A stretch of DNA of 64,000 nt from Verrucomicrobiota bacterium (lineage in GTDB: Bacteria > Verrucomicrobiota > Verrucomicrobiia > Chthoniobacterales > UBA6821), in assembly GCA_021413925.1 (NCBI GenBank), contig JAIOPL010000002.1, positions 181,263-245,262 on the forward strand, given 5' to 3'. The position numbers and the translations under genes were made by a program. Shown here piece by piece: positions 28,819 through 37,903 of this stretch (position 1 is the stretch's first letter; every line of letters begins with the position of its first letter). A model generated the notes under the pieces. That model was not told the origin of the DNA. It searched no databases and worked only from the letters and a program-made list of their open reading frames with translations.

Positions 28819-30747
28819 CTACAGCAGCGGCCCCGCCGCGAAGTGATCAGACGCAGGCGACTGCATCACGTCCACCCAGATCGGGAGGGCCAGTTCGGCG
28901 CCGTAGCCCCCATGCATGATGGTCTTGGGATGGTCGAAGCCTACCCAGACGCCGCAGGTGAGTCCTTGGGTATATCCCAGGAACCAGGCATCCACGAAGT
29001 GGTCGGTCGTCCCGGTCTTCCCGGCAGCCGGCTTGCGGAGTCCGAGTTCAGCCGACTTGGCCGCCGTGCCCCGCGTCATGACCTCGGTTAGGATTCCTGT
29101 GGTGGTTCTCGTCGCCGTGGGGTCAAGCACGGAGATCCGTCCATGGGTTGCGCGATAAAGAACGGTCCCCTCGGAGTCGGTGACTTGTTCGATCAGGTGC
29201 GGTTGGAGTTTTTTCCCCCCGGTGGCGAGCGCCGTGTAGGCCGTGGTGAGATTCCTAAGCGTAGATTCGAAGCTGCCGAGGCAGATCGAAGGATAGTGAG
29301 GCACATGCTCGGCCAGGCCGAGTCGCTCCATGGTGGAGGCGATGTCTGCCAGCCCCGTCTTCATGCCGACACGGACACTCATGGTATTCCGGGACCGCAC
29401 AAGTCCTTCCCTGGCCGGCAGATCGTTACCGAAGGTTCCGTCGCTGTTTTGAGGATTATAAGTTGCGGAGCGGGAAGGGAGGTCGGCGGCAGTGAGGCGG
29501 GCGTCACTCACAGGTGTCTCCGGCGTGATGATTCCCCTGCGGAAGGCCTCCTCGTAGACAAAGGGCTTGGCCGAGGAACCGATCTGACGCATGGCGACCA
29601 AGGCCCTGTTGTACTTGCTCTTTACAAAATCACGCCCTCCCACGATCGCCGTGATGCCACCGTTGGCATTATCGATGGCAAGGAGTGCTCCCTGGAGCGG
29701 CTCCAGCGGCTCTTCTGCTTTGGTTCCCTTGGCGACATGATGCTGCTGACGGTAGTCGGGGCGCTGTTCGACTTCCATGAGGCGCTTAGCGACAGCGGTC
29801 TCGGCGGACTGCTGGAGTCCGGCATCGATTGTTGTGTCGATACGCAGACCTCCGGAGTCGATCCTGTCCAGGGGCACCACCTGCTCCAGTTCATGGAGGA
29901 TCGCATCGACGGCCCAGCTGTTCATGGGGTTAACGAGCCTTTGCTGGGCGGGGTTTATCGGTTCAGCCTCCGCCTTCTCAAGCTGGGCATGGGTAATGAA
30001 GCCCAGATCTTCCATCCGTCCCAGAACGACATTCCGCTGTCCCAGAGACGCATCGATATTGTTGAGCGGCGAGAACCTGTTCGGACTGCGGATGAGTCCT
30101 GCTAGTAGCGCCCCCTCGGAGAGATCCATGTCGGCGGCTGGTTTTCCGAAGTAGGCCAGGCTGGCGGCCTCGACCCCGTAGAGACCCGAGCCGAAGTAGA
30201 TGCGATTCATGTAGAGCTCTAGGATCTTCTCCTTGCTCATTTCCATCTCGATGCGGAAGGCCATGGCGGCTTCCAGGAACTTTCGGTTGAAGGTCTTCCC
30301 TCCCAGGGGGAAGCTGTTGCGTGCGAGTTGCTGGGTGATCGTGCTGGCCCCCTGCTTCATTCCTCCGAAGAGCAGGTTCCGCACGGCGGCACGGGCGATG
30401 CCGACCGGGTCGATGCCGTGATGCTCGTAGAAGCGCGAGTCCTCGCGGCTTATCAGCGCATTGACGAAATATGGGGAGACCTTTTCGTAGGGCACGACAA
30501 TCCTGTTTTCCCCGATGGTCCTGCTGTAGAAGATTCCGGTGCGATCGTAGATCGACGAACGCTGCGGCATCTGACCGATGGTCGAGATGTCGAAGGTCAG
30601 GGCCCAGAGATAGTAAACCAGCCCGATCAGCATCCAGAAAAGCAGTGCCGCGAAGCCCAGCTTGATCAGCGTGATTAGGAACGAGCGCTTCCGTCTGGGC
30701 TGCTTTTTTTTGCCTCGATTGGTAGGTGTCTTGGATCGTCTGTTCAC
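28819..30747 (-). CDS. Penicillin-binding protein 1A family (bifunctional)
   Basis: A class A PBP with transglycosylase and transpeptidase activity in peptidoglycan synthesis at the inner membrane. The 642 residues contain a basic cytoplasmic tail and one membrane segment (about residues 23-45), the GT51 domain with EDSRFYEHHGIDPVG and GASTITQQLARN, and the transpeptidase motifs SSAK (SxxK), SRN (SxN) and KTGTT (KTG). The length is on the short side of PBP1A, with no large C-terminal addition. It is divergent from trmD, with 91 bp between starts. Confidence 0.93.
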   Translation of the reverse strand: MNRRSKTPTNRGKKKQPRRKRSFLITLIKLGFAALLFWMLIGLVYYLWALTFDISTIGQMPQRSSIYDRTGIFYSRTIGENRIVVPYEKVSPYFVNALISREDSRFYEHHGIDPVGIARAAVRNLLFGGMKQGASTITQQLARNSFPLGGKTFNRKFLEAAMAFRIEMEMSKEKILELYMNRIYFGSGLYGVEAASLAYFGKPAADMDLSEGALLAGLIRSPNRFSPLNNIDASLGQRNVVLGRMEDLGFITHAQLEKAEAEPINPAQQRLVNPMNSWAVDAILHELEQVVPLDRIDSGGLRIDTTIDAGLQQSAETAVAKRLMEVEQRPDYRQQHHVAKGTKAEEPLEPLQGALLAIDNANGGITAIVGGRDFVKSKYNRALVAMRQIGSSAKPFVYEEAFRRGIITPETPVSDARLTAADLPSRSATYNPQNSDGTFGNDLPAREGLVRSRNTMSVRVGMKTGLADIASTMERLGLAEHVPHYPSICLGSFESTLRNLTTAYTALATGGKKLQPHLIEQVTDSEGTVLYRATHGRISVLDPTATRTTTGILTEVMTRGTAAKSAELGLRKPAAGKTGTTDHFVDAWFLGYTQGLTCGVWVGFDHPKTIMHGGYGAELALPIWVDVMQSPASDHFAAGPLL

Positions 30748-30838
30748 TGTTCAGTTGAGGATCAGAAAAGACTATCCGGTTATGGAGCTTGATGACGAGT
30801 CGCTGTTCATCGGACGATCCCATGGTAATGATCTTCCC

Positions 30839-31510
30839 ATGATTGAGATTCAGATACTGACCCCCATCCCTGCCATCGCGGAAGGCGTTCTTGGAGAGAG
30901 CATCCTTGGTCGCGCCCAGGAAGCGGGCCTTGTGAAGCTGGAGGCTGTGGACCTGCGGCGCTGGACCCACGACCGTCATCGCACGGTCGATGACTCTCCC
31001 TATGGCGGAGGCCCGGGCATGGTCATGAAGATCGAGCCGATCGCCGAAGCCCTCTCCGAGCTTCGCAGGCCCGAGACCAAGGTAGTCTTCCTCACTCCAC
31101 AGGGTAGAACTCTGACCCAGCCGATCGTTCGCGAGTATGCCAAGGCGGAGCATCTGATTCTTCTCTGCGGTCATTATGAAGGAGTCGATCAGCGCGTAGC
31201 CGATCACCTGGTCGACGACGAGATCTCGATCGGAGACTATATCCTTACCAATGGTGTGCTCGGGGCGCTTGTCCTCACCGATGCGATCGTGCGCCTTATC
31301 CCCGGCGTCCTGGGAGACGACCAATCAGCGGTCACCGAATCCTTTGAGACCGGTCTACTCGATCATCCTCACTACACGCGTCCCGTTGAGTTTAACGAGT
31401 GGAAGGTTCCGCCCATACTCCTCTCCGGCAATCACGGCGCGATCGCAACATGGCGTGCGGAACAGGCTCTGGAGGCTACTAAGAAACGCCGGCCTGATTT
31501 GCTCGGGTAA
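30839..31510 (+). CDS. trmD: tRNA (guanine37-N1)-methyltransferase
   Basis: Methylates G37 of tRNAs reading CNN codons, preventing +1 frameshifting. The 223-residue SPOUT enzyme has YGGGPGMVMKIEPI, knot segments LILLCGHYEGVDQRV and ISIGDYILTNGVLGAL, and the C-terminal NHGAIATWRAEQAL. The ATG at 30839 starts at MIEIQILT, as in the family; the open frame continues upstream into the PBP gene and is not coding. Usual partners rimM, rplS and rpsP are not next to it. Confidence 0.93.
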   Translation: MIEIQILTPIPAIAEGVLGESILGRAQEAGLVKLEAVDLRRWTHDRHRTVDDSPYGGGPGMVMKIEPIAEALSELRRPETKVVFLTPQGRTLTQPIVREYAKAEHLILLCGHYEGVDQRVADHLVDDEISIGDYILTNGVLGALVLTDAIVRLIPGVLGDDQSAVTESFETGLLDHPHYTRPVEFNEWKVPPILLSGNHGAIATWRAEQALEATKKRRPDLLG

Positions 31511-31531
31511 GAGTAAGAGTAAGAGTACAGA

Positions 31532-31588
31532 AGGGAGAGAGCCAGACTCCAGCTAGCGGGATTCGATTCAGACCCTCTATCTCTCCCT
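31532..31588. terminator. Inverted repeat between convergent trmD and acetolactate decarboxylase genes
   Basis: AGGGAGAGA (31532-31540) pairs with TCTCTCCCT (31580-31588) across a 39-base loop. It follows a short tandem TAAGAG repeat at the trmD stop (31508-31527) and reaches the last bases of the convergent gene. It may act as a shared terminator, but it lacks a U-run. Confidence 0.3.
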
Positions 31589-32327
31589 ACTGTTCGGCTC
31601 TTTTCAGAGCCTCGGCGTCATGTTCTGAAAAGTCGGCCTTACGGAAAGCCGGGTCATCGGGAAGCTTCATTTGGAAGGTTCGGTGACATGACCACAATGC
31701 TTTTCCCCGGAGGAGACTGCAACCCAGGACATGTCCACCCTTGGTCCTGTCATCACTGATGAAGTGAAAGTGGTATCCGGGAACATTGATGCCCTTAATA
31801 TAGGGTGGGGAACGGAAACCGAGAAGCGTTCCCGGGATGTTACGGAACTTGAAAACAGCTTCCGAGCGGACCACCTCGACGAGCGGTCTGTAGGGAGGAT
31901 GCTGTCGGGAAATACTGCGAACCCGCATAGAGGAAAAGATCCCGTCGATCCGGATTGACCAGAAGAAGTTCTTCGAACCGAGATGCCTCTCCAGCCATCC
32001 CTGCATTGTTCTTAGAGAGGTGAGCTTGTTAACCGCGGCATGATGGGTTGGATTGAAGAATGCGACCGTTGCAAACGATGTCTTTTCCTTGTCCGGAATG
32101 ACATGTACCAAGCCGTCCCCCGTGATCTGATAGAAGATTCCATCCAAAGCGAGCATCTCACCGTCGAGATGATTCACCGTGCCGATTCCAAAGTCGCCAT
32201 AGCGCCTCACCTCGCCGAAGGTGGCGGGACCATCATAGATGCCCTGAAGGATGGCATCGATCGTGGAGAACTGGGATACGATTTCCGACGACTGCATGAA
32301 TGAGATACTGACGCCAATGGCTCCCAT
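31587..32327 (-). CDS. budA: Alpha-acetolactate decarboxylase
   Basis: Converts alpha-acetolactate to acetoin. The 246 residues show the family's zinc-site region (GYHFHFISDDRTKGGHVLGC with the three histidines) and the N-terminal YDGPATFGEVRRYGDFGIGT and FNPTHHAAVNKL segments. The open frame extends upstream to 32378, but that lies inside a terminator hairpin, so a start at 32327 (or 32297) is more likely. No acetolactate synthase lies nearby, so it stands alone. Confidence 0.88.
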   Translation of the reverse strand: MGAIGVSISFMQSSEIVSQFSTIDAILQGIYDGPATFGEVRRYGDFGIGTVNHLDGEMLALDGIFYQITGDGLVHVIPDKEKTSFATVAFFNPTHHAAVNKLTSLRTMQGWLERHLGSKNFFWSIRIDGIFSSMRVRSISRQHPPYRPLVEVVRSEAVFKFRNIPGTLLGFRSPPYIKGINVPGYHFHFISDDRTKGGHVLGCSLLRGKALWSCHRTFQMKLPDDPAFRKADFSEHDAEALKRAEQ

Positions 32328-32356
32328 TCCAAGAAGAGAGGTGCGTTGATTGGCCC

Positions 32357-32397
32357 AAAAAAACCCATCCCCGCCCATTGCTGGAAGGAGATGGGTC
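32357..32397 (-). terminator. Rho-independent terminator of the lipocalin-like gene
   Basis: On the minus strand a 10-bp stem ACCCATCTCC/GGGGATGGGT (one G-U pair) is followed by seven T residues. It is 35 bp downstream of the 32432-32911 gene's stop. Confidence 0.85.
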
Positions 32398-32431
32398 TTC
32401 TTTGAGAAAGACTTCGAATGGGTACCGCTTG

Positions 32432-32911
32432 TTACTTAACCTTGACCCAAGTATCGACGAACTTGCCTGGAACCGTCGCAATGAGTGTATCGCCCTTGAA
32501 CTCGTAAGTAGGTGCCTCAAAGGGTGGCTGGAATTTAATGGATCCTCCCTCACGCATCACTTTCACGCTCTTCGTGTAGCCCGATAAGGCAACAGTTTTT
32601 CCTGTAAGAGGGTCGTTGGCGGCTGAAAGGAGTGTTTCCGTATATGTGGAGCCTGAAAGCTTGTATCTCGAAATGATTGAGAGCGATGCGCTCGCTGCGG
32701 TGACGTTCTGATACATCACATTGAGGTTTTTATATCCACCGGGAGTAAGGTTGATCATGCCGGCAAGATTCGGAGCCTTGACGACCTTTCCATCCGGTGT
32801 CTTGTGCGAAACGAGCTTGTAGTTGCCGTCGATGCCGGTGCTCTCTGCGGCGCTAAGGGAGAGGGTGATTCCGAAGAGTCCCGTTGCAAGGGTGAGGAGG
32901 AATGTTTTCAT
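32432..32911 (-). CDS. Secreted lipocalin-like small protein
   Basis: A 159-residue exported protein. Residues 1-21 form a signal peptide (LLTLATGLFGITLSLSAAES). The mature part has GIDGNYKLVSHKTPDGK at the start, then alternating short strands and a last strand ending YEFKGDTLIATVPGKFVDTW; the shape recalls small lipocalin-like beta-barrels that begin with a GxW-like motif. Function and ligand are unknown. It has its own terminator and stands alone. Confidence 0.7.
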   Translation of the reverse strand: MKTFLLTLATGLFGITLSLSAAESTGIDGNYKLVSHKTPDGKVVKAPNLAGMINLTPGGYKNLNVMYQNVTAASASLSIISRYKLSGSTYTETLLSAANDPLTGKTVALSGYTKSVKVMREGGSIKFQPPFEAPTYEFKGDTLIATVPGKFVDTWVKVK

Positions 32912-33041
32912 GGGGTGTTTGGCTTGTGGTGAGGGGATAGGTACTACAACCGAAATCTAGCCCCCCTCACAATCCAATCAACCCTAAACAGCACATTCAA
33001 CCTCATAGCGATTCCCTATCGACCTGCCTAACCCAGCTACC

Positions 33042-33130
33042 CAGCTACCCCGGCATTCTTCTGCAAGCTCTTCAGAGGGAAGGAGTATTTCGAGAAAAAA
33101 ACTCTCTTAAAAAACCGAGACTCGGGCTGG
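33042..33130 (-). repeat. Left copy of a direct repeat that duplicates the tRNA-Pro 3' end
   Basis: Bases 33109-33130 are identical (22/22) to 33898-33919, which contains the last bases of tRNA-Pro and its trailing T-run on the minus strand. Further left, 33042-33058 matches 33837-33853 with one mismatch, so a diverged repeat of about 85 bp is present at both ends of a 789-bp segment. This resembles an att-like duplication left by integration at a tRNA 3' end. Confidence 0.7.
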
Positions 33131-33145
33131 TAATTCTTTAGGGTC

Positions 33146-33553
33146 TTATCTTTTATCGCCTAAGAGTCTCTTGAAGAGACTGATGATTTCGTACTCAGGC
33201 TTGTCGAATGCAACTGGATCAGGAGCATTCATTCGGGTAGCTTTCTGGAAAGCCTTGTGGAGAGTCGAGTGTTGGGAATTAACAACTTGATGATCACCAT
33301 CGTTGATCGTGACGACCCACGGCATGGAGCTCGTTCTATTTAGACCAACGTAACGCCTGTGCTCAACATATGCCTCACCTCTCCTGAGATGTTTCCTTGC
33401 TTCTACTAGAAATCTGACAACTCGGGCATTGCTTGGAACTGCGGATGCAATGCTTTCGCTAATAATAACAAAAGTCGGACTCCCTTCCTCTTGAAGATAT
33501 TCGTGTTTCAACGGCGATGTCATTGACATGACGGTCTTAGAAAGATGTGACAT
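33146..33553 (-). CDS. Hypothetical protein within the tRNA-flanked segment
   Basis: A frame open back to 33616; starting at the ATG at 33553 gives 135 residues. I do not recognise it. It has a hydrophobic patch TFVIISESIASAV, a basic stretch VRFLVEARKHLRRGEAYVEHRRYVGLNR and a charged C-terminus ending FKRLLGDKR; there is no signal peptide. It is A/T-richer than its neighbours and is the only plausible gene between the two copies of the tRNA-Pro repeat, as expected of acquired DNA. Alternative starts are at 33616 and 33523. Confidence 0.45.
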   Translation of the reverse strand: MSHLSKTVMSMTSPLKHEYLQEEGSPTFVIISESIASAVPSNARVVRFLVEARKHLRRGEAYVEHRRYVGLNRTSSMPWVVTINDGDHQVVNSQHSTLHKAFQKATRMNAPDPVAFDKPEYEIISLFKRLLGDKR

Positions 33554-33685
33554 CTTGATTGTCGATATATCTAGATTGAGCCTTCGCAGATCCAGCGAAT
33601 GAGGTGAGTCCTGCAACTGAGGGAAGAGCGAGGAGGGGGTTTTTCATTAAGTTGGTTTTTTTGGCGAATATGCCCACGCAGGCAC

Positions 33686-33718
33686 AAAAAAACCCCGTGA
33701 GCGACAGCTCGACGGGGA
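33686..33718 (-). terminator. Rho-independent terminator downstream of tRNA-Pro
   Basis: On the minus strand CCCCGTCGAGC-TGTC-GCTCACGGGG (one bulged C) is followed by seven T residues. It lies about 190 bp past the tRNA-Pro gene in the same direction and just before the hypothetical gene at 33146-33553. Confidence 0.8.
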
Positions 33719-33836
33719 GGGTTCTGATGACAGACCTCGGAAAGATGTAATTGCACGCTACTCCTTACTGCCGTGGTGCATAGAAGAATCTGCAACCCCA
33801 GCCACTAGTAGCGATTTCTTGGCGACTTGACCTAAA

Positions 33837-33919
33837 CAGCTACCCCGCCATTCCCTTCTTGGCTGTGGGCACCTCTTCAGAACGATGGAGTCCGCTGAAA
33901 AAACCGAGACTCGGGCTGG
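33837..33919 (-). repeat. Right copy of the direct repeat, overlapping the tRNA-Pro 3' end
   Basis: Contains the perfect 22-bp match (33898-33919) and the 17-bp near match (33837-33853) to the left copy at 33042-33130. The perfect part holds the tRNA acceptor end plus a short CCGA-GTC-TCGG hairpin with a T-run on the minus strand, so it may also be the tRNA's own terminator. Confidence 0.7.
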
Positions 33920-33984
33920 CGGGATTCGAACCCACGACCTCTTGAACCCCATTCAAGCGCACTACCAAGCTGTGCTACAGCCCG
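33911..33984 (-). tRNA. tRNA-Pro (GGG)
   Basis: On the minus strand: acceptor CGGGCTG/CAGCCCG, anticodon loop ATGGGGT (anticodon GGG) closed by CTTGA/TCAAG, T arm GTGGGTTCGAATCCCGC, discriminator A. CCA is not encoded (GTC follows). Length is 74 nt. Its 3' end lies in the 22-bp sequence repeated at 33109-33130. Confidence 0.95.
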
Positions 33985-34636
33985 TTCTCGAGCGGGGAAG
34001 CATCGGGTTTCTGGCGACATCCTGCAAGATCGTTTTGCTGCGACCCGAATGAATGTTCTCCCGCTGCCGTAACGCAGGCCCAAGTCCCAAGGGCCGAGGC
34101 CGGGCAAGCAAACGCTGAGGCGCAGAGATTGAAATTTTACCACGAAGAAGACAGCCAAGGACTTGCAAAGAAACTGAGTAGGGAAGCCGAGTGTCGAAAG
34201 TCGAGCGTCGAGGGCTTGGCATGGAAGCAGGATCAGCGATCCTATGCTCATGAATGCCTGACGGTTCAGCTCATCAAGCGAGCTTGAGAGAGTGAGCCTC
34301 CAGGCATTCCAGCTCCGATACTCGGAGCCCCATGCCATTTTCTTATCTCCTCCCCCCTTGGAGGGCTCTTGGTTCCCACTTCGTGGTAAAACTTCCCCTT
34401 CTGTTTCTTTTTCCTGAGTTGGCTAGCCCGGCCGTTGCTTCGCAGCCGTTACGGCTGAGTTCCATATTAAAAACTCTCCTCCGCGTTTGCCTCGCGATCT
34501 CCCGATCGTCTCGCCCTACCGGGATGCTCTGCATGCTACAACGCTGTACCCACAGCTCGTTGTTCAGCGGGATCATGCATTGATACTCTGATTCCGACTT
34601 TGCTCCCGCCATTGGATTCACTAGGGTATTTCGATC
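33985..34636. other. 652-bp gene-free region between tRNA-Pro and argC
   Basis: I see no convincing gene. It holds a 13-bp inverted repeat TTTTACCACGAAG (34135-34147) / CTTCGTGGTAAAA (34379-34391), a 9-bp inverted repeat GAATGCCTG (34252-34260) / CAGGCATTC (34301-34309) enclosing a small TCAAGC-GA-GCTTGA palindrome, and short C/T-rich tracts. The argC promoter should lie near its right end. Confidence 0.5.
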
Positions 34637-35695
34637 ATGAGTTCCATTTCTGCCAAGACTGACCCGGCTCTGCTGAAGGTTGCGATCGTCGGTGCCAGTG
34701 GCTATTCCGGCGAGGAGCTCTGCGCTCTGCTGGACCGGCATCCATCCGCTGAGGTCACGGCAATATTTTCGCGGCAGTACGCCGGCAAATCGCTCGGAGA
34801 GGTGATGCCCAGGTTCACAGGCCTTAAGATCGCATCACTGCTCTTCACCGAGGCCGATCCAGCCAATGTTGCCGCCTGTGATGCCGGTGTGGTCTTCCTA
34901 GCCCTGCCCCATGGCGTTGCGGCTGAGTATGCCACTGCGGCGCTGAAGGCTGGTAAGGTAGTAATCGATCTGAGTGCGGACTTCAGGCTCCAGGATGCCG
35001 AGGTCTATGCCGACTATTATGGTGGTGAACATCCCGCGCCGGAGCTTCTTGAACAGGCTACCTACGCGATCCCCGAACTCTCACGGGAGGCGATCAAATC
35101 TTCTCCCCTCATTGCCTGTGCTGGGTGCTATCCGACCAGCATTCAGCTCCCGCTCATCCCCCTTCTCAAGGCGGGTCTGCTGAATTCCGAGGGGATCGTA
35201 GCCTCCAGCGCGAGCGGCGTCAGTGGAGCCGGGCGGAAGGCGGCTGTCGATTATCTCTATGCCGAGTGCAATGAGAGCATGCGGGCCTATGGCTTGCCGA
35301 GGCACCGGCATATCTCTGAGGTGGAGCAGCAACTCTCCCATGCGGCAGGTCACAAGGTGGTGATCACCTTCATCCCTCATCTTGCGCCGATGAACCGGGG
35401 TATCCACACCACGATCGTGGCGACTCTTGCGGCTGGAAGAACAGCCGCCGATCTCAAGAAGGCACTCCTTGCCGCCTATGCCGAGGAGCCCTTTGTCCGG
35501 ATCCGGGAAACCCCACCCGACACCAAGCATGTCTCGGGAACGAACTTCTGCGACATCGCGGTCTACGACGAGCCGCGGACCGGTCGGGTCGTGATCCTCT
35601 CCGCGATCGACAATCTGGTGAAGGGAGCGGCCGGCCAGGCCGTGCAGTGCTTCAACGTGAGGGCAGGTCTTCCTGAGACCGCTGGGCTCCTCTAG
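34637..35695 (+). CDS. argC: N-acetyl-gamma-glutamyl-phosphate reductase
   Basis: Third step of arginine synthesis, NADPH-dependent reduction of N-acetylglutamyl phosphate. The 352 residues have the Rossmann start VAIVGASGYSGEELCALLDRHP and the catalytic cysteine C164 in CAGCYPTSIQ, with the C-terminal signature HLAPMNRGIHTTI. The length matches the long (type 1) form. It leads an argC-argJ-argB run, 61 bp before argJ. Confidence 0.95.
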   Translation: MSSISAKTDPALLKVAIVGASGYSGEELCALLDRHPSAEVTAIFSRQYAGKSLGEVMPRFTGLKIASLLFTEADPANVAACDAGVVFLALPHGVAAEYATAALKAGKVVIDLSADFRLQDAEVYADYYGGEHPAPELLEQATYAIPELSREAIKSSPLIACAGCYPTSIQLPLIPLLKAGLLNSEGIVASSASGVSGAGRKAAVDYLYAECNESMRAYGLPRHRHISEVEQQLSHAAGHKVVITFIPHLAPMNRGIHTTIVATLAAGRTAADLKKALLAAYAEEPFVRIRETPPDTKHVSGTNFCDIAVYDEPRTGRVVILSAIDNLVKGAAGQAVQCFNVRAGLPETAGLL

Positions 35696-35756
35696 TAAAG
35701 CCCTCGACGCTCGACTGTTTGCACCCTTCACTTTCCCACTTTCCTACTTTTTAACT

Positions 35757-36986
35757 ATGTCTTCGTCCCTAAAACGCATTGTCGGTGGCGTCAACGCTGC
35801 CAAAGGATTCCTCTCAGGTACCACCTCCTGTGGCATCAAGCGCACCGGCCCCCTGCGAAGTGACCTAAGTATCGTGGCTTCGGAGCTTCCCGCCACGGCT
35901 GCCGGCGTCTTTACCACCAACCTCGTGAAGGCTGCGCCAGTCCTGCTCTCCAGGAGGCATCTAGAGTCAGGAAAGGCACGTGCAGTACTCCTTAACAGCG
36001 GCAACGCCAACGCCTGTACGGGCGCTCCCGGTCTCCGAGCTGCCGAGCAGACCGCCAACTCCACGGCAGTGGCTCTTGGTCTCCATGCCGACGAGGTGCT
36101 GATCTGCTCCACTGGGAGAATCGGTGTCCAGCTTCCCCTCTCCAAAATACTCCCCGCGATCCGCGAGGCAGCCGATGCGCTAAAATCATCACCCTCTGCC
36201 GCCACGGCAGCCGCCAAGTCGATCATGACGAGCGACAGCGTGCCGAAGCAGTCTGCTTATGAGGTGAAGGTCGGAGGCAAGTCGTTCCGCATTGGTGGGA
36301 TGGCGAAGGGAGCAGGAATGATTTCTCCGAACATGGCGACCATGCTCTGCGTGATCACGACGGATGCATTGGTGCCAGCGGCCTTCCTGCGCAAGATTCT
36401 CGGCGAGGTGACCTCCAGAACGTTCAACTGTATCACCGTGGATGGGGACTGCAGTACTAACGACACGGTCCTGACGCTTGCCAATGGTGCTTCGAAGGTT
36501 GCGATCCGCACAACTGCGGAGAAGAAAGCCTTTGCCGAGGCCCTGCAGGCGGTCTGCGCGGATCTGGCGCGTGCCATCGTGGCGGACGGGGAGGGGACTT
36601 CTCGCGTGATCGAACTCACCGTCAAGGGTGCGAAGTCTGAGTCTGACGCTCATAAGATCGGACGAGCCATCGCGAATTCCCAGCTTGTGAAATGCGCCTG
36701 GGCCGGAAGCGATCCGAACTGGGGCCGGATCATCGATGCGGCCGGCTATGCTGGGGCTCCCCTTGATCCCGACAAGGTGGAGATCGCCTATGACGGAATC
36801 CTCGCCGCTAAGAACGGTATGGCATGCCAGGACGCAAAGGGTGAAGCCAGACTCCGTAAGGTGGCTGCGAAAAAGGAATTTGCCGTCATGATCGATCTCC
36901 ATCTCGGTAAGGGTGAGGCACGCCTACTCACCACGGATCTCACTGAGGAATATGTTCGGCTGAACCTCTCGGAGTTCTCACTATAA
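35757..36986 (+). CDS. argJ: Bifunctional ornithine acetyltransferase / N-acetylglutamate synthase
   Basis: Recycles the acetyl group in arginine synthesis (and can make N-acetylglutamate). The 409-residue precursor contains the self-cleavage site NMATML, where T195 becomes the N-terminal nucleophile of the beta chain, preceded by KGAGMISP. It has the end motif VRLNLSEFSL expected of the family. Presence of argJ implies the cyclic pathway, so argE/argA need not exist. argB starts 7 bp after its stop. Confidence 0.95.
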   Translation: MSSSLKRIVGGVNAAKGFLSGTTSCGIKRTGPLRSDLSIVASELPATAAGVFTTNLVKAAPVLLSRRHLESGKARAVLLNSGNANACTGAPGLRAAEQTANSTAVALGLHADEVLICSTGRIGVQLPLSKILPAIREAADALKSSPSAATAAAKSIMTSDSVPKQSAYEVKVGGKSFRIGGMAKGAGMISPNMATMLCVITTDALVPAAFLRKILGEVTSRTFNCITVDGDCSTNDTVLTLANGASKVAIRTTAEKKAFAEALQAVCADLARAIVADGEGTSRVIELTVKGAKSESDAHKIGRAIANSQLVKCAWAGSDPNWGRIIDAAGYAGAPLDPDKVEIAYDGILAAKNGMACQDAKGEARLRKVAAKKEFAVMIDLHLGKGEARLLTTDLTEEYVRLNLSEFSL

Positions 36987-36993
36987 ATCTTTC

Positions 36994-37875
36994 ATGGCAT
37001 CCCAGATTACTTCCCGTCAACGTGCCGAGACACTCGTCGAGGCGCTCCCCTACCTGCAGAAATTTCGTGGCAGCATCTTCCTGATCAAATACGGGGGAAG
37101 CACTATGGAGGCGGAAGAACAGGTGGAACGCTTCCTGATCGATATTGCCTTCCTGGATGCCGTGGGCATCCACGTCGTGCTGGTCCACGGAGGAGGTAAG
37201 GCTATCAATGCCCGTATGAAGGAGCAGGGACTTACTCCCCAATTCGTCGATGGCCTCCGTGTCACCGATGAAGCTACCGTAGAGATTGTACGCTCCGTGC
37301 TTGATGACGAGGTCAATCCCGGGATCGTGAATCAGCTGGGGGCTCTCGGGGTGAAAGCTGTCGGGATATCCGGTCGGAAGGTATTCATCGCCAGTAAACT
37401 GCCTCCTTTCACCGGGTCTGATAACAAAGAGGTCGACTTGGGATTCGTGGGAGAGGCCGAGCAGGTTAATCCCGATGCTGTCTTAGCGGCGCTTGCGGCC
37501 GGCGCGGTGCCTGTCATTTCACCACTCGGCGCCCTGCCAAGCGGCGAGCCGATCAACATCAATGCCGATGTCTCCGCGGCCGCCCTAGCCGCCGCCCTGC
37601 CGGCCAGCAAACTGATCTTCCTGAGCGATGTGCCAGGACTGCTGCTGGATCCCCACGATCCTGAATCACTCATTCACGGTCTCACTGCGGCTCAGACCGA
37701 GGAACTGATCGACCGTGGTGTGATCGCCGGGGGGATGATTCCCAAGGTGCGCTCCGCTACCAAGGCCCTGGCAAACGGGCTGGGAAAAGTCCACCTGCTC
37801 GGGGCTGGAGTGAATCATGCCGTTCTTCTGGAGACGTTTTCGGAGGAAGGTATAGGCACGGAAATTAACCCCTAA
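36994..37875 (+). CDS. argB: Acetylglutamate kinase
   Basis: Phosphorylates N-acetylglutamate, the usual control point of arginine synthesis. The 293-residue amino acid kinase has FLIKYGGSTME at the start, VLVHGGGKAINARMKEQG, INADVSAAALAAAL and the C-terminal GGMIPKVRSATKAL. An N-terminal extension helix (MASQITSRQRAETLVEALPYL) resembles that of arginine-sensitive hexameric enzymes, so feedback inhibition by arginine is likely. It follows argJ by 7 bp. Confidence 0.95.
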   Translation: MASQITSRQRAETLVEALPYLQKFRGSIFLIKYGGSTMEAEEQVERFLIDIAFLDAVGIHVVLVHGGGKAINARMKEQGLTPQFVDGLRVTDEATVEIVRSVLDDEVNPGIVNQLGALGVKAVGISGRKVFIASKLPPFTGSDNKEVDLGFVGEAEQVNPDAVLAALAAGAVPVISPLGALPSGEPININADVSAAALAAALPASKLIFLSDVPGLLLDPHDPESLIHGLTAAQTEELIDRGVIAGGMIPKVRSATKALANGLGKVHLLGAGVNHAVLLETFSEEGIGTEINP

Positions 37876-37903
37876 TTACAAGGGCTTGGGATATCAGCGG
37901 ATA

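Noticed and set aside
29978..31324. Long minus-strand frame (448 codons) across the PBP1A start and trmD
   Set aside because: It overlaps two clearly recognised genes (PBP1A transglycosylase part and TrmD) in another frame and has no family resemblance.
33877..34338. 153-codon minus frame over tRNA-Pro
   Set aside because: Overlaps a tRNA and low-complexity repeat sequence; no signal peptide or motif.
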